Position numbers and translations under genes: made by a program. A stretch of DNA of 64,000 bases from Lethocerus indicus (taxonomy: Eukaryota; Arthropoda; Insecta; Hemiptera; Belostomatidae). Below the pieces are notes generated by a model, which worked only from the letters and a program-made list of their open reading frames with translations, was not told where the DNA came from and made no database searches. Below, in pieces: positions 35,944 to 46,279 of this stretch. The stretch lies in NCBI GenBank assembly GCA_019843655.1, contig JACDQD010000103.1:10043501-10107500 (forward strand), written 5' to 3'. The first letter of the stretch is position 1; each line of letters opens with the position of its first letter.

Positions 35944-36215
35944 TCGCGTGGCAATTTCACCATTGCGAGCTATATTAATTAAGAGTAATCAAATGAAAAT
36001 CATAATTAATTCTGGTATCTGTTTCTCAGAATTGTTTTTCTGACGTCAAAGCCACGCACGCATATATACGATTTCTGCTATTATGAATACATGAATGTAC
36101 ATTAAGATCTTTCTATTGGTTTTGATATTACTTAAATCAAACTGCCACCAATATTTAATTGTAATCTTACTGGTAGATTATTCGGAAAAATAAAATTTCA
36201 ATATTCTTCTGAAAA
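35944..36215 (+). repeat. Diverged dispersed repeat, copy 2
   Basis: This is the second copy of the sequence at 33799-34060, in direct orientation. The 60-base core around the TCTCAGAA...TTCTGA stem is roughly 80% identical by eye. The six-base loop differs (CTATCT in copy 1, TTGTTT here) while both stem arms are kept. Here the sequence after the stem reads TGACGTCA, a full CRE palindrome, where copy 1 has TGAAGTCA. A block of about 35 bases is inserted in this copy between the CGCAT tail and the AGATTATT block. Confidence 0.65.
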
Positions 36216-36485
36216 TTAAATGTAATTTTTCAAAAAATGATTCGGTGTATCGCATTCATTCAAATAACATTAGGCTAAGATTTCCACAGTGGCGGTATAT
36301 AATTATATAATTTTTATTTAATTTACGGCGATGATTTAATAATATAATGAAATCTTGTGTTCACGACCTGATTATAGTACTGCTGATGATTAGTTGTGGT
36401 GATAGAAGCCGGTGGCTGAGACAAGCCGGTGGTGGTAGACAGGAGGTCCCAAGTATTTCTGGAACGGGTCCTCAATATAGACTAA

Positions 36486-36555
36486 GAAAGAGAGAGAGAG
36501 AGAGTGAGATAGACAGTAAGGGAGGGAGAGAGAGAGATAGAGGGAGAGAGAGAGG
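36486..36555. repeat. Imperfect (GA)n tract
   Basis: A purine-rich tract of GA units interrupted by TGAGATAGA and GGGA segments. The 129-codon + frame over it (36347-36736) is an artefact of the repeat. GA tracts are GAGA-factor targets in insects, but this can equally be a plain microsatellite. A ten-G run follows at 36672-36681. Confidence 0.85.
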
Positions 36556-36739
36556 CTCTCACCTACTTCGTTTCACCAATCTAATTTTCTATTCCCCTCT
36601 TTTCAAGAATCGATTGCTCCTCGCATTCCGTGCAGTTCTCCGCTTCTTCTTCACCCCCTTGTGTAGTTTGAGGGGGGGGGGTTGTCCCCCACTATTTTTC
36701 ATTCACTATTTCGAGATCCAATTTGACCTGCCATGAAAA

Positions 36740-38820
36740 CATTTCTCTGTGTTACATTAATGATATAATAATTAAAACATTTATATGTTTAAACGTGTAA
36801 ATAAACTGGATGATAATTTGCTTGCGACTCGGTTGGACTGTGTTAAAGGCCAATTTTTCGCTTGGCAAGCGCATAGCGGAGTTCGTGAGCTAACACCTCG
36901 GTTCTCCTCTTCACCTAATCTGACGACATTTAATCTGAAACTCAGGCCTGCTCTGCATACCTATCTAATGTCCAGTCTAGTCTCCCTTTATTCAACGCCT
37001 CTGACAAATCATTCCTATAAAGTGCTTGAAAAAGTCCTTGTAATACGACATTTAATTACCGATCAAAGTAAAACGTATAATCTAAAGTGTTGAATATGAA
37101 CCGTCGTTGTTACTATGTTTCATGTGTAACTTACAAACATAAATACTGTATACATTTGTAACATTTTAAACCTGAAGTTATTGTGCAACATAGTTTGAAA
37201 TGATTTGCGACTCGTGTGTCGCTGTACAACTATTCCATCGGATAAAAAACATATGATTTCCTGTCAGTATATGGGTTATGTTATCGCTGTTTCTGTTAAT
37301 CGAGCCTGTTAGCTGTTATCTGTGGATTTGTTGTCTGTCGGCTACGCCCCTCCTTCCACCCACACTTTCCCTTGTAATATGACGTTTGTTGAAAATGGCA
37401 AACCTGCTTCTCAGTTAGAAGTGTCATCGAAGATTGCTTAATACCTCTGAGTTTCAATCAGTTCAAATTCAAATATGGGCTAAGATTAGATATAAATAAA
37501 ACTTGAACGGCTCTATTTCGACGGTTTAATCTTATTTCTTGTTACGTTTAGAGTATTGAGGAAAAACTCACCATTTGGATCAATAACGACGGAAAGGTTA
37601 ATAAAAAACAGAAAATAATAAATATTTTTAATATTTCCATTAGAGAAATGAAAAACACAATTTAACAGATATTATTTGTAATAAGTCATTCCAGTGTACA
37701 CATGAACATTTTGAATGTGTGTATATACATAAATGTTTTCACAACGTTAAATGTAACTAACTATGTAACGTACGAAGTATATCATAGTGAACTAGAAAAG
37801 CAGAAACCTAATTAATGTTATTTTGCCTTTTGATGATGATAATGGCCTTCCTCGATAAGGCTAACAGTAATTAATTTTCATAATTAATATTTAACAGTGT
37901 GTTTCCACGTCCCATGGGTTACATCACAGTCAGTAACGTCTACTGTTTTGTGTTACATTTACGGTCTTTGCACGAAAGTAGTTTTGTTGTTATAGAGAAA
38001 TAAATATTGAATGTAATTTAAATATCGTTGTTCCGAATCTTGCGTTGTCCTCATATATTTCATGTTGGGGGGCTATTTTCCTAAATGAACGTTTTCAATT
38101 TTGACTTTCTAGGACCTGATACACCAGTTTTCCGTTTGTCTTTAGGGAGACAAATCAGATTGGGCGGTTCGCTAATCTGACTAATGAAATGGAATAGAAT
38201 CTGCGATTGCAGACTTTATTTTTACATTTCTATATGCACCGTGCTGCAGAAAACGGGTTATAGCGGCGTTGAACCAGTATCTTTAGCCTGTTCCTCGAGT
38301 GTTCCTTTGTCGAGTGTATATGTACATGTTTGGATGCAGAGCAAATCCGAGAAACAATTGGTCCAGCTGGGCGAGGGCAACCGGGGCGGAGAGATGGCGG
38401 AGTGCGATCGGGTCTGCCGAAACTAATTGGATTTCTGGTCACGAATTCCCCTCCGTCTCCCTCTTTTATTTCTTATTCCCTCTTCTTTGTCTCTTGTCCG
38501 TTCTTGTTGCTATTTTGCGTTCTTTTTATTGTTTCCTCGTCGCTCTGAATTCTTGCCATTTATTATTGGTCCCGGCGGTTGGAGACTCGGGCCCGTACCC
38601 TCCCAGATTTGGCCGTCGAAACCACCAATTTGGGTTCGAAATAATTGGAACGGATTTAGGCCTTTGTTACGATGAGAGAGTAAACGCTTTTTTATATTTT
38701 CAATATTATTTGTTATTCAAATATTAACTTCCATCGGACGTTTTGAAGATGTGAAAAATTCATTATTCAATTTATGTCACACTTATAATGTCAGCCTGTA
38801 TTATATTATAGTGTTTCAGT
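36740..38820. other. Non-coding stretch
   Basis: No gene is recognised. A short GC3-rich piece at about 38330-38426 reads coding-like for some 30 codons to a TAA, with three frames open across it and no known motif. The remainder is AT-rich. Confidence 0.5.
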
Positions 38821-38831
38821 TATACTTGTTG

Positions 38832-38916
38832 CAGAAAACGCCTTTTGGGGCGTTTCTGTGGATAATTGCCGAATTGGTATCCAAAAGGCGGTCACGCAAG
38901 GATACCCGTCCGGATA
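38832..38916. repeat. Interlocking inverted repeats (mutually exclusive hairpins)
   Basis: CAGAAAACGCC (38832-38842) pairs with GGCGTTTCTG (38849-38858) in a short-loop hairpin. CGCCTTTTGG (38839-38848), which overlaps that hairpin, is the exact reverse complement of CCAAAAGGCG (38881-38890). A third pair, GGTATCC at about 38876 and GGATACC near 38901, overlaps the second. The three pairings cannot all form at once, so a transcript could switch between folds. Confidence 0.5.
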
Positions 38917-40153
38917 TTGTTCGATGAAGGAGCTAAGAAATTGAGTAAACACTCGTAGTTAGATTGGAAAGTGATTTTGACAGGAGTCTTAGTTCTTGAA
39001 AGACTTTGATGGAATATTTGGGCCACTCTACCAAAAGTTTGTACTGCCATTTATTTATTTGAGGCGGTTTTGAGATCTTTCGTCTAATAAACGTCCACTT
39101 AAGAACCCGATGTTCTCTAAATTTTCTCGTTTGCACTGAAAGTCGTCTGTAAAAGAAGTTCGGAATGCCTATGTTGGGTGGGGTTGGATACATTGTGAAC
39201 TAATCTCTTGTTGAATTAAACATATCCGCTGTAATTATTGATGATTTTGAAAAAAAATGGCGATTATTCAGTCAGGTTGAAGCGGAAGACAACTATTTGC
39301 TGGTTGAAATGGTCTAGTCGTGTGGCTGCAAAGCGCTAATTTAATTACTTGCAGGGAACGGAGGCCTTCATGGGCTGTGGACGTGTTCGAACTGGATTTT
39401 GGATTGCGGGTTTTTTTGTTCGGCGTTCTCGGTACTCTAGTACTGGATAAGTTGGGCCCGTACTGTCTCATCACTTGCTTTCCTCTCTCGTTTAGATTTT
39501 CCCAACTTTTGAACGCACTCGTTCCTTGGCATTGTCGAAAAGAATTTTTTTTTACGTTTACAAATATACTGACACGATTAGGGTGGGAGTACGTTGTTTT
39601 AAAGATATAGCAATTTAAATAGGTACGCCTGTCAAAACTTAGTATCCTGTAAATTGGGTGTTCAAATATTTAAATTGTAAGTTTAAATCGAATAATTTAA
39701 TCTCTGTTCTGCTCCTTATTCAAATAATGTTGCCAGATGAACTAATGTGTAAAATCTCTTTGTATATTTATGTTCCGGTAAAGCATATTTAAACTTAATT
39801 CAGACGAAATTAGGCGGAGCTTCACATTTTCGTCGAATGAGATTTCAGTAGGCCAATTAGGGGAGCTTTGCGCTCTGGAAGATTAATGAGATACGAATCT
39901 CTTAATTGTTCTCGTCCCGTTGGTTTCCGTAGTTGAACGTTACGTAAAAATACAACGGGGGGACTCGGTTTTACGTTGTGGAATTATTCATTCCACTCCG
40001 AATAGAAGTGGGCCAGTCCCCGGCTGTTGAAGGTGTTATTATTACTTGTTGTGACCCAACAAGTTGCCCCTGGCGATATCGACTTCGGTCGCTAATAGCT
40101 ACTGCCCAACCAACACGTCGTCCGACAGCATATATTATATTTTTTATTTTCAG

Positions 40154-40218
40154 TCCCGTTACTGAACTTCCGCGGGAATTCCGAAAAATATTCAGCGTAA
40201 TTGCTACCGGAAAATTGG
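40154..40218 (+). other. Candidate 65-nt internal exon
   Basis: A strong acceptor, TATATTTTTTATTTTCAG, ends at 40153, and a strong donor, TTGG|GTAAGTGAG, begins at 40219. The 65 bases between are open in one frame, reading PVTELPREFRKIFSVIATGK and then LG. The other two frames contain stops, at TGA and TAA. I recognise no domain in these residues. Both splice sites fit consensus closely and lie on the same strand as the ratchet points. It could be a cassette or alternative exon of the long host gene, or a pseudo-exon that is never used. Confidence 0.4.
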
Positions 40219-42336
40219 GTAAGTGAGGAGGAAGAGAAAAACTGTTCTGCGACGATTCAGATCCAATGCGACGTCCGCTCGACCGACCGGAGCCGTTCGA
40301 TACCGTCGACCTGTAAAATAGTCCAAGTGAAACTGAGAATTACAACAAAATTGCTTTTAAAATTGGTCCTCGCCGAAAGAAAGGACTTCTGCCCGTTCGA
40401 TTAAAGTTTGTATCTCAGTGAATTTCACTTTCCGGAGAGTACAGAAGTGTTTCCATGGACGATTCTGTGAATGAATCCTTTAAAAAATGTCTGAAATGGA
40501 ATTTGACTTCTTTAAAATTTGTGATTTATACAAAAATAATAGGCTACCTTTAAAACTATTTCATCGACGTGTTTTCATAATTTTATAAAGAACAAATAAA
40601 TTTCATATATATCCTGACATCCCGATTTCCCGATACTGTCGACCTGGCTTCGATCCCCGGTGGAGGAATTTATTTCAATTAAACTTCTGAGTTGAATATC
40701 GAACGAATGTTATAGATGAAGACCATTTCTCGGGCGCATACGAGGTATATACAGCGGTGGCTCTCGGTGCCATTTAACAAAGCGGTACCTTTAGAGTGGG
40801 ACGTTGGACGCGTGGGCAGAGGGATACTTCCCGGATTTAAAGGGTTGTCGGTCCCGTGGGAGTCGGCCGGGCACGCTACTCCCGATTTGGGAACTCTCCG
40901 AGTGGGTTTAAGGATTTTTTTTTATATTCCCCTAAGGTTGACCAGCAGAGGTCAGTCACACCCTATGACTCATGACCACTTGTGACCATACGAATGACCT
41001 CACAGCGATATAATGTCCGAAAATCATCGGATAGACAGTCCATAATCCATGATTATAGATCCCAAGTTAACGGGGTTTATGTTGTGTCCCATGATGTATA
41101 TGATAAGCGCCCTGGCAATTCTAAAATTTATAATAATATTAAACGCGATCTTCTAGATTTATGATGATGACATATTTGTTGATATAGTTTAGCACAGAAC
41201 TTCTTTTTCAATCCTAAAATTTACAAATTCATAATCAAGAATTCGATTACAAATGATCCTTTTATGACTGGTGTATTTCAGTGGTTTCTCTTGTGGCAGT
41301 GAATATAGCTATGTTCCAATTTATTTTGTTAATACATCATTTTAATTAATGTATTGTTTCAATCAACATCCCCCATTCGCTATAATTCGGCTTCTGAAGG
41401 TTTGGTCTTTTTTAAACTTTGTGCCTGCTAAGTATTGAATGTGGATTGAATCGATAGCTATGCCCTGAATAATATATAGCATGTTGGTTAACGGGTCGGG
41501 GGTTTGCGTGTGCAGCTCGGAGGAGAACGCCTTTGGATCTTATTCTTTCATCGCGGCAGCCTTGAATTTTGGCCAAATTCGGTCGAAACGCTCTAAAAAT
41601 TCAACTAGTTGGAAACAATCCACAAAACGCCTGCTGGTGAGCCGACGAACCCTCTCGCTGAAAATTTCTCCCTTTCAACAGAATACACGGAATCTACTAT
41701 ACAGAAAGGGAACATTGGAATTATAGTGTCAGAAATGAGAGCGTAATTATTAAGGTGCCTGAAATAAATTACAATTAATAGAATGAACGTCAAAGTGTTC
41801 GATAGCTAATCAAACCGATGATTCGTCTGTTTTATTGAAATCAATATTCAAAATTCAAAAAACGCCTGCAAAAATAAGTTTCACAATGTGTTTACGGCCG
41901 TTTAGTTATATGGGTTACCGAATTTACGAAGCGTGAATTACAAATATTTCATTGTTAGTTTAATCGGCGACTGTAGGAAGTGGGTTTAGAACAAGACCGG
42001 GCTTAACATTGATATTCAGTAGACGTCACGCGGGGGTCGGTTCCGGCCCTGGCGTTTTAATTCCGCCTGTTTGCCGTTAACAAGACGTTGAGGAATTTCG
42101 GTTAACTGTGTCGTTAACTCTCGGTACCGGACGGTAATTTGTTACCCCCTAGCGCCCGCTGTGGGTTAACGGGGCCCGTTGTTGTATACCCCCCCGTGGT
42201 TGATGGGCGGGGATAATTTATTTGCTCATGCAAACTAGATTGGAAGGGTCTAATGATCGTGTTCTCGGTCAATGAGTATTTTAACAGTTCGGACGGATTT
42301 TGGGATTCTGCGAAGCATGACTTGCATACACGAAGT

Positions 42337-42349
42337 GGGGGGGGGGGGG
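42337..42349 (+). repeat. Poly-G run (G13)
   Basis: Thirteen consecutive G residues followed by a CCCCCC run at 42363. The two tracts can pair, or the G-run can stack as a quadruplex. Length may be uncertain in an assembly. Confidence 0.9.
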
Positions 42350-44141
42350 TCTTAACTGATGTCCCCCCGCGTTACTTCAACGTCTCTTCAACGAAAAAAT
42401 ATGTTTTATCAATAATCTATCTATGTCGTCTTTCGGCCGGCTCGATTAAAGCATAAGGTCAATAAATCAATTTCTATTTTTTCCAACATATCTTGGCAGT
42501 ATTGAAAATGAAAAGTGATCTCCTATAAATATGTTAACGTAGTAAAAATAGTTCGACCTTATGTTTGGGTTAAAAATAAATTAAGACTATTTTCAGCTGT
42601 TTTCAAAAGGGGGAATAAAGTATTTTGTTCTTTCCTTTATTCCGAACATGGGAAAATTACTTTTTCCGAAAGTTAGTTGAAAAAAAAATAAAGTCCCAAC
42701 TGTAAAAGGGAGAGCAATGGGTGCGCTCTGAATGCGTTAACCGTTCCTTTTATATAGCGGCGCGGTTTTACCTTTTTCTTTTTTCCTTGTAAAAATCCAG
42801 CCGGCCTGATATTCCGTGTAGGGTGTTAAGTATGCGCGATGGTCCACGTGTTCTCAACTTCAGGGCCGGTGAAAAAATGTTTCTTTTACATTCTTGATTT
42901 CGCCTTGGGATATATTCGCCCCGAAAGTTTTCCGTGTTTGTGGAGAATTTCTCAATTCGAAACATCTGCAGTCAGCGCCATTTTATATATGCACACACAC
43001 GTGCATTGACCAGTTTTGTCGCTCCGCCGTCCTCAGTGCCATCCACTCAGTAATATAATGAATATCACACTTTCTTCTTAATTTCAGCCCAGTCTCTCTT
43101 GGAATTTCGAATCGCTTGAGTGTTACAGGATGAACGTGTAGCTGAGAAAATCCTCCGTGAAAGCTTTCTCCCCCCATGATTAATAAAAACCTGAATTTAC
43201 GCTGAAATAAAAAAAAGTGAATATGCTCGTAACCGAATATGAAATTCTAGTCTAATAAGTGTAATTGTAACGTTTCACTCCAAATGATGGACTAAACATC
43301 TTTAACGTGATCCCGTATAATAGATAATACTCATTGGAGTAATTACGCCTCGTTCTTGTGAGCTGCGATTTCTAATTTAATGCCTGTTCATGTAAAACAA
43401 ACATAATACAAAAAAATAATATTAATACATAATAATCGAGAAAATTAAAACATTTGCCACTTTTTGTGTTTATTTATAGACAATTATTTCAATTGGAAGA
43501 ATTCGTCCGATTTATCTATCATTATAGGTATCATAATTATATCAATTTACGATACCACTATCAACATGTTGGTTTGGTTTATCTTCAGTAGGCTTTTTTG
43601 AGTTCATTAGTGAGTAAATATCTGGAGTATCGTCTTTGTCAGGGTACAGATTTTGCAGTATATATATTTTTTATTATTGTTTAATTTTTGTATATGTCAA
43701 TACAATCACTTTTATATGTATAAGTACATTGACTATACATATTGACGACCAGCTCTTATATAAATGGGCAAATAAAGTTTTTGAATGATCTTTTAGTGCT
43801 AAGAAAATATACTCTGGAGAAAAATAATGCGGAAAATTAAAGCCGGTTTAATCCAAGGTATTAATTTCAGAGATATTTCGACAGGGTAAAATATAAATAA
43901 TGTTCCGCGAATGTACAACACTAAATTATATGACTGTCCTGTTTTATGCGGTACACTGTTAACGTTGACAAATCGGTTGGCGATCAGACAGCGCGGACGA
44001 CAGGATAACATCATTATCATATAAATATTCGAACCGCCGTTTCTTTTTCCCTTTCCTCTACCTCTCCCTCTTGCCCGAAAATCCACGGGAAGTCTTAAAT
44101 CTTATGGGGAAAATCCCCTGGACCGTGCTGAGATTGGTAGC

Positions 44142-44163
44142 GAGAGAGAGAGAGAGAGAGAGG
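44142..44163. repeat. (GA)11 microsatellite
   Basis: An uninterrupted GA dinucleotide run of 22 bases ending in AGGG. Confidence 0.9.
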
Positions 44164-45241
44164 GAACTATAGATAAATTTATGAGGTTTCCTTTCCAGAG
44201 CCGGCATTAGTCCAAAATTTCCCTTTTTACGTCGTGAATCGATTTCACAACGAGGTCCCCCGCCCAATGCCCAAACCCTTGGCTATCCATTTGTAACTTT
44301 GGATATATTTGGCCAGACGATAAATAAAAAAAAAACAAAAACGTCGGGAGCTTCGCGACATTAAATCTCTCGGAGGATGTTTTGGATTTCAGCTCGCGAC
44401 CGAGCCCCGAATATTTAACGTGATGTTTCATCCCGAATGTGCAATTGTTTTTGAATAATAGAACGTTTGCCCGGTAATGAAATGAAATATGTACGTTGGC
44501 CGGCGTCTAGCATAAAATATCGGCCATGTAACTGTCAGCCGTAGTACTCTAATAAAGTATTTTTCCAGCGTGCTTAAATTTCAATTAAAATTCGTATTAT
44601 TTGAATCCATGGAATGTAATCCGATTAACCCCAGAATTATTATTTCTAAGAGCTCGTTCATCAAGAACAAACGTCATGGGATTCGATATTGAATCAAAAT
44701 TGAATTTCCTATAAATTGTGAATATTGTACAGTACAATACGCGTACTATTGAACAAAATCTTATCACCACTTGTTATAAATCTGTTCAGGATATCTAAAA
44801 CTAAACTGAAATTTTGATTTTTTATTACACTGGAGCTTAACACTCCAACAAAACTAGAACCTTCGTTAATGCAAAATTTCGATGTTGAAAACGATAATTG
44901 CACGTATGTTGGATAGTAGGAACGAATAAAACGTTGTACATTAATAATACAACCGGATTCGGGCGCCGACCGTATTGTTATGCAAATTAGGTTGATATTC
45001 GCTCTCGGTTGGCGAGCGGGGGGCGAGGGTTTCTGCAGGTAACATTACGCTTTCAAGCATTCAGCCGGCGTTTGTACCCAGAAACAAGAGACTTGTCTCA
45101 GGCCTCGAGTACCTCGAATAAGGATGAAATCATACCCCCGTTTCCCTGCAGAAGGTGCTTGAGCGCCGCAAGTACTTTCACCTTGGGATCTTAATTAAAA
45201 CTAAAGCGGCGTATTTGTAATTAAATATCGCAGTGGGATTT

Positions 45242-45427
45242 ATGACGACCGTCGTGCCGCTCGGAGATAACTCGTACTGTTTGCAGTACGAGGACATTAT
45301 TCCTAAGGAGAAGTTCGTCCAATTAATTTGGCGCATATTGTCGATAGATTGTACCAAAAAAAACAGCAGCCGGCCAAACGAGATGGACAACTTCGACATG
45401 TCAATTAAATCGGAAGATTTATTGTAA
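45242..45427 (+). CDS. Unrecognised 61-aa ORF with coding-like third positions
   Basis: The frame starts MTTVVPLGDNSYCLQYEDII, continues with PKEKFVQLIWRILSIDCTKK and ends with an acidic tail and SEDLL before TAA. About 23 of the first 32 codons end in G or C, in sequence that is otherwise AT-rich. That is the pattern of a real coding segment. The frame is open back to 45221, where GCAG at 45230-45233 is a weak acceptor. I recognise no family. It ends beside the Jockey-like LINE tail that follows in a different frame, so it could be an exon, a captured gene fragment or chance. Confidence 0.3.
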   Translation: MTTVVPLGDNSYCLQYEDIIPKEKFVQLIWRILSIDCTKKNSSRPNEMDNFDMSIKSEDLL

Positions 45428-45784
45428 TAATTTTTGTCGCAGTATTAATTTTTCAAGCCACCGAGTTTTCTATCTCCTATAAAATTCAACTGTTCGAATC
45501 CTCAATCCTTCGTAAAGCCGTTAACGCCCCAACTTATGTTTCTAACCGCATAATCCAATCCGATTAGGAAGTTCCGCTCTTTCGTGAACTAGCAGCTTCG
45601 CGACGTAAATCCTTCCATTCAAACTATCCAGTTCCCACATTCTCCGTCAAAAGTACATTTGTCTTATCAAATCGCACTCTCGCTAAATATAATTTAGAAA
45701 ATTGTAGTCGTGACATCAAATTAAAACAAGCTATTATTTTTACGGATGTTTCTGTACGTCCCACCTCTTGTATACGGAGACAGT
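45412..45784 (+). mobile_element. Jockey-like LINE relic, C-terminal end of ORF2
   Basis: The frame through 45481 reads KIQLFESSILRKAVNAPTYV and then SNRIIQSD, a TAG stop at 45565-45567, and EVPLFRELAASRRKSFH. This follows the Jockey-type C-terminal pattern: IQxFxSxILRxxVNAPxYVSN, a D(L)xxP block and a basic tail. It is the same domain as the relic at 5751-5895, but the two are diverged copies, not near duplicates. One in-frame stop shows decay. No reverse transcriptase core is seen upstream, so it is 5'-truncated. The frame stays open to a TAG at 45784, but the sequence after about 45660 does not resemble the family. Confidence 0.65.
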
Positions 45785-46255
45785 AGAAATCGCATTCGTC
45801 ATGATGTTCCTCTTTTCTTTCACTGTAGCTCTGCTATCGGTCATGTCTCTTGGTTTGAATCAGGCCCAGTTAAGGTTGGAAACCGTTTAGCCACCCGAGA
45901 TAAAAGAAAGCCTCGGAAGATAGGAAATCGCGCCGCTGATAACAAACTTCCTTCCTTTTACGCCAGACATTCGTTAGTACAGCATCGCGGTGTTTTTTCA
46001 CAAGAAGACCAATAACCAATAGAACGAAATTGCGTTTTGAAACGGTAATTGAAAATCGTGCACGTCAGCTATTCAAAATAAACCGTGCGTACAATTTACC
46101 ACCGCTGAAAGAACGGGTTCTACTCGCAGATTTAATCACGGAACATGGAGTGCTCTCCCCAACGTAGAATTATAACGGATTTTTCCCGTCTGTAAGGTCA
46201 ATGTATGTGTCTATGTCGGAGATAGCGTGGCGTGTACGTCTTCTGCGCGCGAGCT

Positions 46256-46269
46256 GTGCATGCATGCAC
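46256..46269. repeat. Perfect 14-bp palindrome GTGCATGCATGCAC
   Basis: A 14-bp perfect palindrome of alternating purines and pyrimidines, flanked by GCGCGAGCT and GCGAGC. Such alternation favours Z-DNA or a dimer site. Confidence 0.6.
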
Positions 46270-46279
46270 GCGAGCCCAA

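Larger units (their letters stand above)
40225..45000. other. Non-coding stretch
   Basis: Short frames only. A tRNA B-box-like GGCTTCGATCCCCGG lies near 40648-40662 without an A box. A run of 13 G residues lies at 42337-42349 and a (GA)11 tract at 44142-44163. The 60-codon frame 40982-41164 has no recognised motif. Confidence 0.5.

Noticed and set aside
36347..36736. 129-codon frame
   Set aside because: It runs through the (GA)n tract and is created by the repeat.
40640..40670. tRNA or SINE B box, GGCTTCGATCCCCGG
   Set aside because: No A box at a suitable distance upstream and no pairing acceptor stem.
45020..45045. CTGCAG|GTAACA as a ratchet point
   Set aside because: The upstream sequence is G-rich, so the acceptor would be very weak.
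45700..46015. RNase H-like TDxS motif after the Jockey-like tail
   Set aside because: The single IFTDVSV match is not followed by the other catalytic carboxylates in order, and the frame stops at 45784.
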